From Podospora pseudoanserina (Eukaryota; Ascomycota; Sordariomycetes; Sordariales; Podosporaceae), in the NCBI RefSeq assembly GCF_035222485.1, contig NC_085920.1:2790001-2854000 (forward strand): 64,000 nt of DNA. Reading direction: 5' to 3'. The position numbers and the translations under genes are program-made. The notes beneath the pieces are model-generated. The model searched no databases, was not told the DNA's origin, and worked only from the letters and a program-made list of their open reading frames with translations. Below, one piece after another: positions 1-10,828 of the stretch (position 1 is the first letter of the stretch; the number at the start of each line of letters is the position of its first letter).

Positions 1-1705
1 GACGTGTTGGCAACAGCCCCTTGAGGATTCGAGCAATGATGAAACAGCAAGGCAACATATCACAAGGCTGTCGGTATATTTGGAAGACAAGTATGCCATC
101 TGCTGGAGATGACCGTCGATGGTAGGGATGAAGTGATGCAGCATGACCGGTTCTGTTGCCCACGGTGAAGACCACCTCAGTGTGCCGAGCTCGAAGAGAA
201 GTTGCTTCGAAGAGGTTGCACCCAATATTCCTCATTCGAAGTATTTTTTGGCATAATTGATCGTTCGAGCATCCCGTGTGTGGCCCAAGCCTTGGGAGTA
301 CAGAATTGTACATTCATAAATCAGCATCGTCAATGAACATCTGGCATAGCATTGACAGGATTCTCATTCTCTTCGGTTGGGCTTGTTCGTTTATCTCGTT
401 TTCGGCCCGGCAGACCGCTCTGCAGACTCTTGATGCGATGCTGGTAGACAGGAGGGGAAAAGTATCCGCAAAGTGTTTTATCCCTCAGACAACAGAAACC
501 CAATGGAGTTTCCAAGAGGTCCAGAACACATTTATCATGGTCAGGTTGTGGTCGGCTGTCAAGCTGAGGTTAAAGTAAGCACAGGACCCCACTACGGAAG
601 CATCTCAACGGCCGCGGCGACCCCCACGTGTCCAGCTAAGCAGCAGCTAGACAACAGCGACATTTTTTGCGGGCCTCAGATGGCACAAAATGTAAACAAA
701 CTGCAATTGAGCTCCGCCAGCAACTCCAGTTTGGTGCCTGACAAGGCGGTGATCAGCTTTTAGGGGTTCGAAACTCTCCAGCTATTCAAGACATGGAACC
801 AAGCACTTGGTATAGAACAAGAGCAGAGGAAAAACAAGCTGATAAGCATCTGATAACCAAAGCTCCAGACATGCAGCCACCCTGCAAAAAGCCCCAAACC
901 CCCTGTGCGGCGTCGGCTGATGCCTTTCCTCTTTGGCTCTGGCGTCACCCAGCTGCCCAGAAAGCCCCGCAACGGCCTGGCGTTGCCGAATTTTAGCGGG
1001 CCCGGGATACCCCGCTGATCGGATTTCAGAATTTTAGCCCGCGGCGATTGGGAACATGCACAGTTGTGCCGAATGAGACGTAACGTGGGAAGGGATGCCA
1101 TCGACACATCGCCAATTGCTTGATGCTATCAGAGTAGTGTCATGCAAAATCACGCACTTTCCACTTGCCCACGGACAAATGGCCACCAAGCCCAACGACC
1201 CGAGCGAGACTGAGAAGTGACGGGCCCAATGTTTCACAGGACACCCTCCAAACAGAGCAGAGGCACAGCTACCTAGATAGAGGCTGGCTGACCCTCCATG
1301 ATGAGAAAGCAACGCCGGGCTGAACCGGAGAGCGCGAGACCAATTGGCATTCGCCAGCTTTACACCAAGAGGTGTTGCACAATGGCATCAATTCCCTCGA
1401 GGGCTCCAAGCAAAATGCCGATGTCATCGTCTGCAAGCAATCGCAATGGCGATCCCAATGGGATGGTTCCCCTTCGTCGAAGATGGCTTTCGCCGACGTG
1501 TCAGGCCACAAACGGCCAGCGGCTCTCTGGTTCTGATGCATGGCCGCCAGGTTTGAGGACATTTGAACCAGCCCTGTTTCCCGAAGCTCGTCCACATCTC
1601 GCCCACATTGCTGGGCTGGCTGGGCGCACGCCTTGGGCTGCAGGCCGTCTTATCCCAGATGCATTGCATATGTAGGTTGCGGTTGGAGAGGGCCAGAGTG
1701 AGAGT

Positions 1706-1727
1706 GAGAGAGAGAGAGAGAGAGAGG
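1706..1727. repeat. (GA)n microsatellite
   Basis: A nearly pure GA run of about 22 bp, about 380 bp upstream of the gene at 2111. Slippage-prone simple sequence with no evidence of function. Confidence 0.85.
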
Positions 1728-1850
1728 GAAACATGTGTCTACGCCAGTTTTATTCTCGCAAAAAGAGGGGCATATGATAACACCTGCGCAGCAATGATAA
1801 TCACAATCGCCTTTTCTCATTCCTGTGTCTCTATCATACTGTCTGTCTCA

Positions 1851-1892
<42 letters not shown>
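1851..1892. repeat. (CAT)14 microsatellite
   Basis: Fourteen uninterrupted CAT triplets, about 220 bp before the next start codon. In one frame it reads as polyhistidine, but that frame has no other coding character. It is probably promoter or leader sequence. Confidence 0.9.
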
Positions 1893-2110
1893 TAAAATTC
1901 TCATCCAACATCGCGTTTAACCCCTCACACTCAGGCCACCCCCTACTGGCAGCAACAAAAGTGACAAACATGGTTTCCCTAGGTGTGTAGGCTGCACTGT
2001 GCTTCGAGAATCCCAGCCGACCTCTTCTGTCATCTCATCCCGAACCCCTCCGTCACAAGGATCCCCCCGCGATAGTGGAGAAATAGTCTCCACGTTCCTG
2101 TTCTTCGGCA

Positions 2111-5100
2111 ATGGCGTGGTGGGACTCACGAAGACAGAGCCGCCAGGCCCCAGCATCTTTACCTTCTGCGTCTTTGGACGATGGCCTTCTCGCTGCTGTT
2201 CGTCCTTCCCCACGGCTACGAAAGCGATTCTCTGCAGGCGATGCCTTCCCGAGGCTTGACTCCATCAACACCACCACGACACAGCGCCACACCACCTTGG
2301 ACATGGACGAGAGAGCCGTGCTATCGCCCGTAGCTGAAGAAAATGCGGAGTCTTCCAGGTCACCAGCGCTTGTGATCCAGGTCGAAATCTTTTTCACCGA
2401 TCCTCTCATCCGATCTCGCTATGCACGGAGCTATGCGAGCTCACCTACCTTCGAAGCCAACAACAGGATATGCCGCGGGCTCGTGCGCCGCATCGAGCGC
2501 TGCTCAGAAGAGCTCATCACCAGAAAAGACTCAAGCGCCCTCACCGACTTCTCCGATGAGAGTCACGAGCCCAAGCCCTCAAGGTTCGAGCTCACCTTCC
2601 GGATCCTGAAAAGGGGCAGGGGCGAGTGGGCCGAGAGGACATATCGTTCTTACCAAAAGCAGCCCCTGACGGTTGGACATACCAAAGAAATCATATCGGC
2701 CGCCCACAGGATTGTTGGTCTTTATCTCCGCAGGCACGACCCGGACTTCAGATGGCTCGACCACCCCGTCTCAGACCAGGAAGCCGAAGAGGACCAGGTC
2801 GCAGATCCATCTCGGGAAGCACCATTGTCCCTTCTCTGCATACCCAACCCACGCTTCATCGAATCCACGCAAACCTTTGAGTTCGTGTCCGGCTACAAGA
2901 TCGAGCTGACCTTCCAGAGCCGAAATCCACAAAGACGGGTGCCTGTGGTGAGGAAGTCCATCACGCTCGACAGCAAGCAAGATGCCCCTCTGACACTGTT
3001 CATGAGCGAGGATCTGCTGTGGAAGGGTGTCCAGGCCATCAACACAGCGCTGGATGCAAAGAAGAGGGAATTTGACCACCACTTCAGCCGACAACAGGAC
3101 GGCCAGCACTCATGCCAGGGCGCTCTCGAGATCGAACTCAGGATATCCAACAACCTCGGCCCGTTACACGGCAACATCCACAGAGATATCAAGAGCAGTC
3201 TTTTGCTGTTTTTCGATCCCGAGGCCCACGACTGCACCGCTTTTCTCGACAATATCGAAGGAATCCTTACCGCGACGAGGGACGAGATCGACGCCAAGGT
3301 CAACGATATGGATGACTTCGTGTTCAGAATTCGCGAGCTGAAAGGCGCAAACTGGAAGCTGAAGGACCCGGCAAGATTCAAACTCGGCTCCAAGTCTTCG
3401 TGTGGGCGACGAACGATCCAAGCAGTCCTCGACCGCATCCAAACAGGTGTCGGCGACATCATTCGCGGCCACAATATCTCCATCCATATCGATGCCCACA
3501 AGAGAGGCCATCTCGTTCTCGACAAGGCCATTGTGGCTCATGAAAAACGTGGGAGGACCAAGGAGAACTTTGCCTCGCCATCCGAGGAGGAGGCCACGTT
3601 CCTCTCGAGGCTCAAGGCTCGAATCCAGCAAGATATCGACAGGGTGTTGGAGGACACCTGTGCGATTGACGACATCCCAGATATTGACGAAGAAGAGGTC
3701 TTTATCCGTCCTTTCACTCCCGCACGGCAATCCGCCCCCGTCCCAACGTTGGCGTCTGCGAAATCGTCCTCATCTTTACGGCCGTCCACCCCTCTGCCAC
3801 CATTAGTGCCTGCCAAGTCGTCTTCCTCGTTACGGTCACTCGTGTCATTGCGATCACTAGCATCCGGCCGATCATTCGCACCAACGCAACCGCCCACGCC
3901 CAGACAGTCACCAAGCCCTGTGAGATTTGAGCGGGCTCCGTCAGACGTTTCCGTAGGGGAACAGCACTCACCCGAAAGAATGCCATCGTCGCCAGCGCCC
4001 CTGAATCCTCCTCCCACAAAAATGGCCAGGCCCATCTCAATCCCCGTACAGCCAACGCCACAGTCGTCTCCACCAAAGCGTCCACTCGTACAGCGCATCT
4101 TTTCGCTCAGTCGTCGATCCTCAGAGTCGGTCAAGGTTGTCGACCATCTCAAGCCGAAGTTGAGCAATGACCCATTTGTTGCCAACAGCAGCAGCCAACC
4201 TAGCACACCAGCCAGCTCTGCAGTGAGCGATCGAAGCTCCCAATCTGCGGCTGGGGAAAACTCTACTGTCGAGGACCAAGCAACCCCGACTGCTGCGGCC
4301 AAAACCAAGCCTTCAAAGCGGCCCTTTTCTCTGTTTCGCAGGCGATCTCGTGCCAACGATGTTTCGACTCTTGCAAAGGGGATCGAAAAGATCAAACAGA
4401 GTGGGAGAAGTCGGGCCGCTCCAGCGGAGCCGAGCAAGGCAACGCCATTGGAAGTGCTGTCAGAGTCACCGGAGCCTGGCCCTAAGACTAGCGGCGATGT
4501 CCTGGGCGTGATGATGACGTCGAGTGAGGGAGACGAGAGTGCAGCAACTCGCCCCGCAGGGAGCGTGCCTGTGGCTGAAGCTCCTATAACATCATCCCAG
4601 AATGACGACAGAAACGAAGCGGCATCGCGGTCAGCTGCCCGTGAACCCACCAAGGCGAAAATGGACACCCTCGAAGCCTTTGAGGATGCCAGAGAATTCG
4701 CAATCAGCCCTGCCATTGAACCCATCGTCAAGTCGGAGACCTCGAGCTCTTTTCTGACGGGTGATGTGAGTCCGAGATTTGACGAGTACTCAACTGCACC
4801 ATCAACGCCAGACCTGAGCCTGGGCTCCAAGAACTCGTCGCCCCGACACAGCCTCCTGACCACACCCATCTACGTGCGGACGAGTTCGGGCACGAACGAC
4901 ATTGCGGTGCGCAAGTTCGATCCCGAGGTTGAGGCCGAGGTGGACGACTCGGATATCACTGTGCCCAAGACAGAACTGCCCGCCCCTCTCGCAGCCGAAG
5001 AGCTTCCGAGCAAACACACAGCTTTGGAGGCATCAGTCCGAGACGACGAAAAAGAAGGGGAACCAGACCAACGCGTGGCGCAACCCGGCCAAACACAGGG

Positions 5101-7405
5101 GCCCGGATTTACTATGTCCGAACCCGTCGAGCCTCAACCAACCACATCCGCCCCAACACCACTTACAACAAAAGCCCCCAATAACAACAGCAATGCCAAT
5201 TCGACAAACAGCTCATCAACTGCAGAAAAAGATTTTGGCTATGAAAACCTCGGTGCCGAGAAAACTGCAGGCTCCGAAGGTTCCATACCGCGCCGTCCGG
5301 ACTTCCCCACCAAGCGACTCCGGGACCCGGCTCCGACCCCTAATCATGATCCTCCCAAAGCTTCTGAAAATTTAGATGCCAGGAAAACCTCGAGTCAAGA
5401 TGTCGATCAGGCTACCGGCAACCAAGTCGGTCCCGCTCGCGGCGCCGAGGGGCAGCCCGTGGCACACAAAGACAAGTCCAACGTGACCGAAGCTGGTCCC
5501 GACGGCCACCGGGCCCAAGCGGACGGTGCCAATCCGGGAGCCGTGCACAAAGTTTCTCCAGACACGGGTAGCACAAGGGCTCCGAGTGCTGTCACCGGCT
5601 CCGAGGAAAAGGGGACTGAGCAGGTGGCTGAGGAGAACGGGCCCGCAGAGTCTCAGAACTCGAGCATTCCTGATAATGTCGGTTCCGACAAGCACGCCGA
5701 TGGGAGCAATATTGAGCTTGAGTTTCCCGAGGGTGATGTATGGGATGAGCTTCGGGAACGATATGGGACCCAGGCCCAGGCCGAGATGAGGAGCAAGCGG
5801 CTCGGGAGCAATATTGAGTTTGAGTTTCCGGATGCTGGTGTGAAGGAGCATCTTGATGAGCGTCGCGGTTCCAGGCAGGAGCCCGAGAAGGTTCGCAAGG
5901 GGTCCGAGATTGACTTTGAGCATTCTGAGGCTACGGTTGATGAATATCTTGCTCGGGACCGCGGTTCTGGAGTGAAGCATGATGACTCGGTTGCGACGAA
6001 CGGGGCTGCTCGCGAGAAGATTGGTGCGTCCTCGGAGCCGGCTCCTTGTCCGGGCAAGGTCTCTGATATCCCAGAAAAGACCGCGGTCAAGTCATCGGAG
6101 CCGGCAGACTTGCCAACCGGTGCTGATATCGAGAAACCGGGACCAGCCCGGTTGTTCGCAGATGTCGAGGTGGCGATCCATCATGTCGTGCCTGAGAAGA
6201 GGACCAAAGACTCCGATATTCCCATCCCTGAAAAGAGAGTCAGACTTTCCGTGTCTGAGACCGCTGTTGTCGGTGATGTTCTCGCTGCCGAGCCGGCGTC
6301 TGTTCCCGCAGCAGCTGGCGACGTTGAAACCGAAAAGTCGACCACGGTGCCGACTGACAGCCAGGATGTTGAAGCTGCAGCTGAGGAGCAACTCGCTGCC
6401 GAGCTCGAAGTCCAGGCAAACGACAACGTCGAGGATGTCTCTCCTCCCGTAACCGAAAAGACAATCGAAGCCGAACCTGTCAAAGAGCCCATCGTACCCG
6501 AAGTGGCCCAAGAACTCGCCGAGGAATTCGAAGTCCAAGTCAGCCCCGAAGGATTGTCGTCGGAAGAAGTGAAGAAGGCCGAAACAAGAACAGAAACAGC
6601 GACAGCCCCCCAAGATATTACTAGGTCCGCCACCGACCTCGGCCGTAAAGATGAGCCTGAGCCGGAGCGTTCCGGCGCTGAGGAGCAGCATCCTCCCGTG
6701 GTAACACCACCTGTAATCTCCGTCAAAGAATTCGACACCATCACTACCACCACCGAAACAGAATCCCCCTCTCACCCAGTAGCCACTCCAGACATCTCCC
6801 TCCTCAACCCCAACCCCCGCCATTCCACATCTACCTTCTCCTCGGGGTATACCACCCTCTCCGACACCTCCTCCTTCATCTCCCGCGGCTCAGTCGACAC
6901 TTTCCGCCCCTCTTTTGACGAATCCTCCACCCCGTTCGGCGACGAAGTTCGACTCCCACACTTGGACTCCCCCCACGATCACGAGCACACTCACCCCACT
7001 TCCCGTCCCCAGACAGCTGGGTATCTCGGGTTGAACACTCTGCGCACAGAATCGAGGTTTATTGAGCTCGGCCTTCGTGGAGCTTTGGGAGACCAGTCTA
7101 AGAGATTGAGTTTACCGCTGAATCAGCATTGTTTTTTTGATCATCCTTTGCCTCATCATCTTGGGGCGGAGGAGGCTGAGACGGGGAGTATTGCGGGGAG
7201 TACGAAGTCGGGGAAACTGAGGAAGAAGGATCGGCATAGGAAGGTCAAGTCGGCGAAGATTTTTAGTCAGCATGCCGAAGGGGAGGACAAGGCAGGAGAG
7301 AAAGGAGGGGTGAAGGACGGGCCGGATGCGGCGGCTATTCCAAAGATGATGATGTTGTTTGCTGGGGCGGTGGCTCTCGGGAAGTTTTTTAGGGGTGGTC
7401 AATGA
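2111..7405 (+). CDS. Large fungal protein of unknown function (1764 aa)
   Basis: One uninterrupted frame of 1764 codons; I do not recognise the family. Residues ~85-475 look folded and contain about five successive units, each a hydrophobic strand (such as VIQVEIFF, FELTFRIL, KIELTFQS, EIELRIS, VFRIREL) followed by a basic loop and an amphipathic helix. Residues ~536-1700 are rich in Ser, Pro, Thr, Glu and Ala and likely disordered, with many Arg/Ser phosphorylation-like sites. Near residues 1198-1300 a segment of about 33 residues occurs three times, beginning GSNIELEF, GSNIEFEF and GSEIDFEH. The last ~25 residues contain a short hydrophobic stretch (MMMLFAGAVALGKFF), which could be a weak C-terminal membrane anchor. 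A second in-frame ATG lies at 2303, just before the folded part, and could be the true start. Function, partners and location are unknown. Confidence 0.85.
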   Translation: MAWWDSRRQSRQAPASLPSASLDDGLLAAVRPSPRLRKRFSAGDAFPRLDSINTTTTQRHTTLDMDERAVLSPVAEENAESSRSPALVIQVEIFFTDPLIRSRYARSYASSPTFEANNRICRGLVRRIERCSEELITRKDSSALTDFSDESHEPKPSRFELTFRILKRGRGEWAERTYRSYQKQPLTVGHTKEIISAAHRIVGLYLRRHDPDFRWLDHPVSDQEAEEDQVADPSREAPLSLLCIPNPRFIESTQTFEFVSGYKIELTFQSRNPQRRVPVVRKSITLDSKQDAPLTLFMSEDLLWKGVQAINTALDAKKREFDHHFSRQQDGQHSCQGALEIELRISNNLGPLHGNIHRDIKSSLLLFFDPEAHDCTAFLDNIEGILTATRDEIDAKVNDMDDFVFRIRELKGANWKLKDPARFKLGSKSSCGRRTIQAVLDRIQTGVGDIIRGHNISIHIDAHKRGHLVLDKAIVAHEKRGRTKENFASPSEEEATFLSRLKARIQQDIDRVLEDTCAIDDIPDIDEEEVFIRPFTPARQSAPVPTLASAKSSSSLRPSTPLPPLVPAKSSSSLRSLVSLRSLASGRSFAPTQPPTPRQSPSPVRFERAPSDVSVGEQHSPERMPSSPAPLNPPPTKMARPISIPVQPTPQSSPPKRPLVQRIFSLSRRSSESVKVVDHLKPKLSNDPFVANSSSQPSTPASSAVSDRSSQSAAGENSTVEDQATPTAAAKTKPSKRPFSLFRRRSRANDVSTLAKGIEKIKQSGRSRAAPAEPSKATPLEVLSESPEPGPKTSGDVLGVMMTSSEGDESAATRPAGSVPVAEAPITSSQNDDRNEAASRSAAREPTKAKMDTLEAFEDAREFAISPAIEPIVKSETSSSFLTGDVSPRFDEYSTAPSTPDLSLGSKNSSPRHSLLTTPIYVRTSSGTNDIAVRKFDPEVEAEVDDSDITVPKTELPAPLAAEELPSKHTALEASVRDDEKEGEPDQRVAQPGQTQGPGFTMSEPVEPQPTTSAPTPLTTKAPNNNSNANSTNSSSTAEKDFGYENLGAEKTAGSEGSIPRRPDFPTKRLRDPAPTPNHDPPKASENLDARKTSSQDVDQATGNQVGPARGAEGQPVAHKDKSNVTEAGPDGHRAQADGANPGAVHKVSPDTGSTRAPSAVTGSEEKGTEQVAEENGPAESQNSSIPDNVGSDKHADGSNIELEFPEGDVWDELRERYGTQAQAEMRSKRLGSNIEFEFPDAGVKEHLDERRGSRQEPEKVRKGSEIDFEHSEATVDEYLARDRGSGVKHDDSVATNGAAREKIGASSEPAPCPGKVSDIPEKTAVKSSEPADLPTGADIEKPGPARLFADVEVAIHHVVPEKRTKDSDIPIPEKRVRLSVSETAVVGDVLAAEPASVPAAAGDVETEKSTTVPTDSQDVEAAAEEQLAAELEVQANDNVEDVSPPVTEKTIEAEPVKEPIVPEVAQELAEEFEVQVSPEGLSSEEVKKAETRTETATAPQDITRSATDLGRKDEPEPERSGAEEQHPPVVTPPVISVKEFDTITTTTETESPSHPVATPDISLLNPNPRHSTSTFSSGYTTLSDTSSFISRGSVDTFRPSFDESSTPFGDEVRLPHLDSPHDHEHTHPTSRPQTAGYLGLNTLRTESRFIELGLRGALGDQSKRLSLPLNQHCFFDHPLPHHLGAEEAETGSIAGSTKSGKLRKKDRHRKVKSAKIFSQHAEGEDKAGEKGGVKDGPDAAAIPKMMMLFAGAVALGKFFRGGQ

Positions 7406-8237
7406 TGGGATCTCGGGTTCATGGGCTAACGCTGGTTATTATGGAGGGTATAGGGGGTTTGTTTTGTAAAAGTATTGGTGCACAAAAACGGGCATTGGGA
7501 CTGGATTGGAGAATGAATGGGCTTGGGTTTGGGTTATATTATGATGACTTTTTTTGTTTGTTTTTTTTTTGTTTTGCTTTTGGGATAGGTCTCTGGGTTT
7601 CTTGGATGGTGGGATGAACATGAAGGGGGAAAAAAGGGATACACATGAATAACTAGAATAAATATGGTTATGGGGGGGTTAGTTAGTTACACAACTACCT
7701 ACTTGGGCACAAATGGTTTTGGGATTTTGGGATTGGGGTTTATGGCAGTTGGCGTTTTCTGGAGTTGTGGTTTTGGATTATTGTCTTTTGGGAACGGTCA
7801 CGGTTGGGTTGTACGAAACTTTTTGTACAACAAACATACACACACACACACATACGTTATAAACAACTTGACGACGACGACTATGATGATGGGCAACCGA
7901 ACGGGGGAAATTCAAAGGGGGGTGGTAAGTGGATAGGGTTAGGCAAAAAAATTTTGGGAGGTTATTTGTATGGTATGTGAAATAGGGGTTATTGTTATGT
8001 TTTTTTTTGGGAGGTTGAGATAGAAATATGGACTTTGTCTCTGCTTTTTTGACGTAGTCATTGACTATTTTCAAATGATCACCAACTCTAACCCTCTTTC
8101 TTTACTAGATCTGTGTTTCGCCACTGCCTTTCTTTGTCTTTACACATCATGAGCACGGTGGCGGCAGGTATTGCAGTAATATGACACTGATAAACCCCCA
8201 CCTCAACATTACTATCTCTCAAGAATGCTATGCAAAC
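7406..8237. other. Convergent 3' intergenic region
   Basis: This lies between the 3' ends of the gene above and SEC20. It is T- and G-rich with a (CA)n run at about 7837-7852. No gene is seen, and it presumably holds both 3' UTRs and poly(A) sites. Confidence 0.6.
7837..7852. repeat. (CA)n microsatellite
   Basis: Short CA run inside the convergent 3' region. No function is evident. Confidence 0.7.
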
Positions 8238-9679
8238 TCACAGCTCATCCCTCACCAGCTCCACCTGTTGTTGCTTCTCGCCCTCCCCATCAACATCTTC
8301 CTCCCACATCCTCTTCATTGGATTCTTCTGCTCTCTTTCCTCCTCCTCTTCCACCGCACCCTCTCCCGTCTTATTCCCCTCCTCCCTCTCCCTCTGATCA
8401 AGCGTATCCTCCACCATCCTCCCAACCCTCTCCACATAGCTCTCCACATAACTCTCCTCTCCCCCTTCCACCCTCTGCTTCTCCCCCACCCCCGGCCCAG
8501 CAACCTCAATAGTAGGCACACTCTCCTCTCCCCCCATCACCACCCTCGTGGTCGTCCCGCCGGGCAACACAACCTCCATCTCCGCCTGCCCTCCCCCACC
8601 ACCACCAGCAGCCAAATTCACCACCCCCCTTGTAGTTTTGTAACTGAGCTTCAACGGCAACCAAACAACCCACCACAACGGTCCATACAACCACCTCCTA
8701 AACACCAACCAGCCCAACGTGACCAGTAGCAATCTCAGAGAAGTCTGTAAATACCAGGTATCACTCTTTTGCGTGGTCAGCAAGGTGGAAACCAAGTTTT
8801 TTGATTTGGAGAGCAGGGAGTCGATCCCCTCGTAGTTTTTTTGCAGTTCGGCCAGCGCGGCTGAGGACTCGGCTAGGGTTTGGGAGGCAAAGGCTGATTT
8901 TTGGACCTCGGCGGCGATGAGGGCGTGGGTGCGGCGGAGGGAGAGGGTGAGATCGCTTGAGGCGTTGACTACGGCCGAGGATTCGTCGTTGGGGTTGATG
9001 GGTTTTGGCTTGCGGTGGCGGAGGAGGTCTTTGGGGGTGAAGAGTTGGGTTCGGGGGTCTTTGTTTCCTGCTAAGGAGGAGGAGGAATGTTGTTGCTGGT
9101 TGGCTAGGTCGGAAGAGGAGGAAGAGGAGGAGGAGGAGGAGGAGGAGGTGAGGGAGTGAGTTGAGTTAGCCAACGAAGCCGAAGCAGCATAAGACGCAAC
9201 AAGGAGCTGGCGCTCGAGTTTTTGGGCGGCGAGGAGGGAGTGGTGGGCTGAGAGTTGAGCTTTGCGGAAGGTTGTTCGAGCGCTGGTTATTTATCATCAC
9301 AATGTCAGCCAAGTTGTTTCGTTGCAGATGGGTGTTGACAGAGAAAAACATACGTCTTGAGTTCATTCTCTAGCCTCTGCGTGCCCTCTTTCAACCTCTG
9401 CTTCCTACGCTCGCTCTCGCTCCCCGGCCTCCCACCTCGAAGGTCAAGGATCTCCTCCTGCAATAACTCCAGCTCTTCCTCCTCCTCCCTCAAGATTGAG
9501 CTAATCTCTGCGCTCAGCTCCGTTGCTACATTGTCGCTTTCCTCCTCCCCCTCGGCTGTAAGCGGCACACTCCCCGGCGCAAACTTCAGATTGGCAAGTC
9601 TGTGGATCAGCTCCTGGAGCTGGGCGGTCGTTTCCTGCAGCGCGGACAGCCGCTCGGAGAGGGTGTCGATTGTTGCCAT
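8238..9679 (-). CDS. SEC20: SNARE protein Sec20 (Golgi-to-ER retrograde transport)
   Basis: Sec20 is an ER Q-SNARE acting with Ufe1, Use1 and Sec22 in fusion of COPI vesicles. Exons are 9679-9354 and 9282-8238, with a 71-nt intron whose GTATGT donor keeps frame, giving 456 aa. Residues 1-150 are coiled-coil-rich and precede a polyserine tract. The family core follows: a LRRTHALI helix, then QTLAESSAALAEL, then LVSTLLTTQKSDTWYL, then a membrane segment (LLLVTLGWLVFRRW). After the membrane comes a long acidic lumenal tail ending in RDEL, a KDEL-type ER retrieval signal like the HDEL of yeast Sec20. I chose ATG 9679 because it begins a natural N-terminus; an in-frame ATG at 9745 would add 22 residues. 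It is divergent with mL53. The assignment is firm. Confidence 0.93.
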
Positions 9680-10146
9680 TCTGGTGGTATTGTTCCCAGT
9701 TTGATGTGGTGTAGTTTTCGTAGGAGGTGGTGTTCTCGAGAACAAAAAGGCAAATCTGGTCTTTATATACCGTGTCCTGTCGTGTGCCGGACCGTCAACT
9801 TGTCAAGCTCTCTTTGGGGCAATAACATGTGCAAGTCAATCCAATCGTGCAACGTCACTCAATCCAGACCACCACCACCCATAGCTCCCCAAACGGTCAA
9901 TTTCTTGGCACTCCCACTCAAGCCACCCTAGTTCCGTGTCCCACATGGCCCCACATTTCCAGCGCCGTTTTGAATCTTCCAACCGCAACCCATCCCGCCA
10001 CAGCGAAAGTGTAGACAGAGACTCAACACCAAGCCGATACTATCACGACATTTTTGCCCACCTACCCACGAACAAACCCCCCCGCCGCCGCTTTTCCGAC
10101 CCAATTACTTGCCCCCCTCAAAGAACCCAATACCCCAACCACCAAA
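9680..10146. promoter_or_regulatory. Divergent promoter region of SEC20 and mL53
   Basis: A 467-bp gap between two divergent start codons must hold both promoters. It is C-rich toward mL53. I could not assign specific factor sites. Confidence 0.5.
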
Positions 10147-10524
10147 ATGATAACCCGCTTCATAACCGAAATCCAAACCGCCTTCAACCCCTTCTCCCCC
10201 CGCGCCAAATCCGCCCGCCTCTTCCTCTCCTTCCTCCCACCAAACGCCCGCTCCTCGGGCATGAACATCAACACCCAGCTTCTCCCCCGGTCCTCCACCG
10301 CCCCGAGCAAGCTTTATGTCAAGTTTAGTATGTTTCCCCTCACCACCACCCAGAAGCCCCTCCATTTCCCTCTACCCAGACAAAGATATTGATTTCGTGA
10401 TATTCTAGAGGACGGCAAGGAACTCAACATCGACGCCGACAACATGGGCATCAAGAGCATAATCGAAGAGGTCGACCGCCACTCCCGTATACTCCAAAAG
10501 GCCGACGATTTGGCTGCTGCTTAA
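10147..10524 (+). CDS. MRPL44: Mitochondrial large-subunit ribosomal protein mL53 (yeast MRPL44)
   Basis: This is a component of the mitochondrial 54S subunit. Exons are 10147-10327 and 10409-10524. The intron starts GTATGT and ends TTCTAG, and the spliced product is 98 aa, the same length as yeast Mrpl44. The N-terminus has the family pattern, an amphipathic basic start followed by FNPFSPRAKSARLFL and LPPN. The second exon encodes the conserved end KDGKELNIDADNMG...IIEEVDRHSR. No long cleavable presequence is visible, as is common for small mitoribosomal proteins. Confidence 0.92.
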
Positions 10525-10828
10525 AGCATTCTACAGTATCAAAAACACACAAAAACCAAAAACGGGCAGGAAAAGAAAAGGGAATCTGTACAAAAACTGT
10601 ATCTACCACATATACCATTCTTGTCTTTACAGCATTGGGAAGGCGTTCAAATATCTTTACAACAAACAAAACACACCACTGCACACTCATCCATCATCCC
10701 TCAAAAAGACTTGATTCGCTGCTTTGATTTTGTTCGACCCGGCTATATCTAACTTTTAAACCCCTATCTATATACCTTTCTCCAAAAGCCTTGTCAGGGT
10801 GTTGTTGTTAAAGCCTCGCCTCAGCAAT
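10525..10828. other. Convergent 3' region
   Basis: About 300 bp between the stops of mL53 and pyrophosphatase. AT-rich, consistent with two 3' UTRs; nothing else seen. Confidence 0.6.

Larger units (their letters stand above)
1..2110. other. Intergenic left edge, no gene recognised
   Basis: Open frames here are short, overlap on both strands and show no family resemblance, so I call none of them. The right end is the upstream region of the large gene starting at 2111. It holds two microsatellites, listed separately. Confidence 0.6.

Noticed and set aside
1563-1895. Frame ending in polyhistidine
   Set aside because: The His run is just the CAT microsatellite read in one frame.
3538-4869. 443-codon minus-strand frame inside the 1764-residue gene
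   Set aside because: Antisense of a Ser/Pro-rich coding region. No start context or domain supports it.
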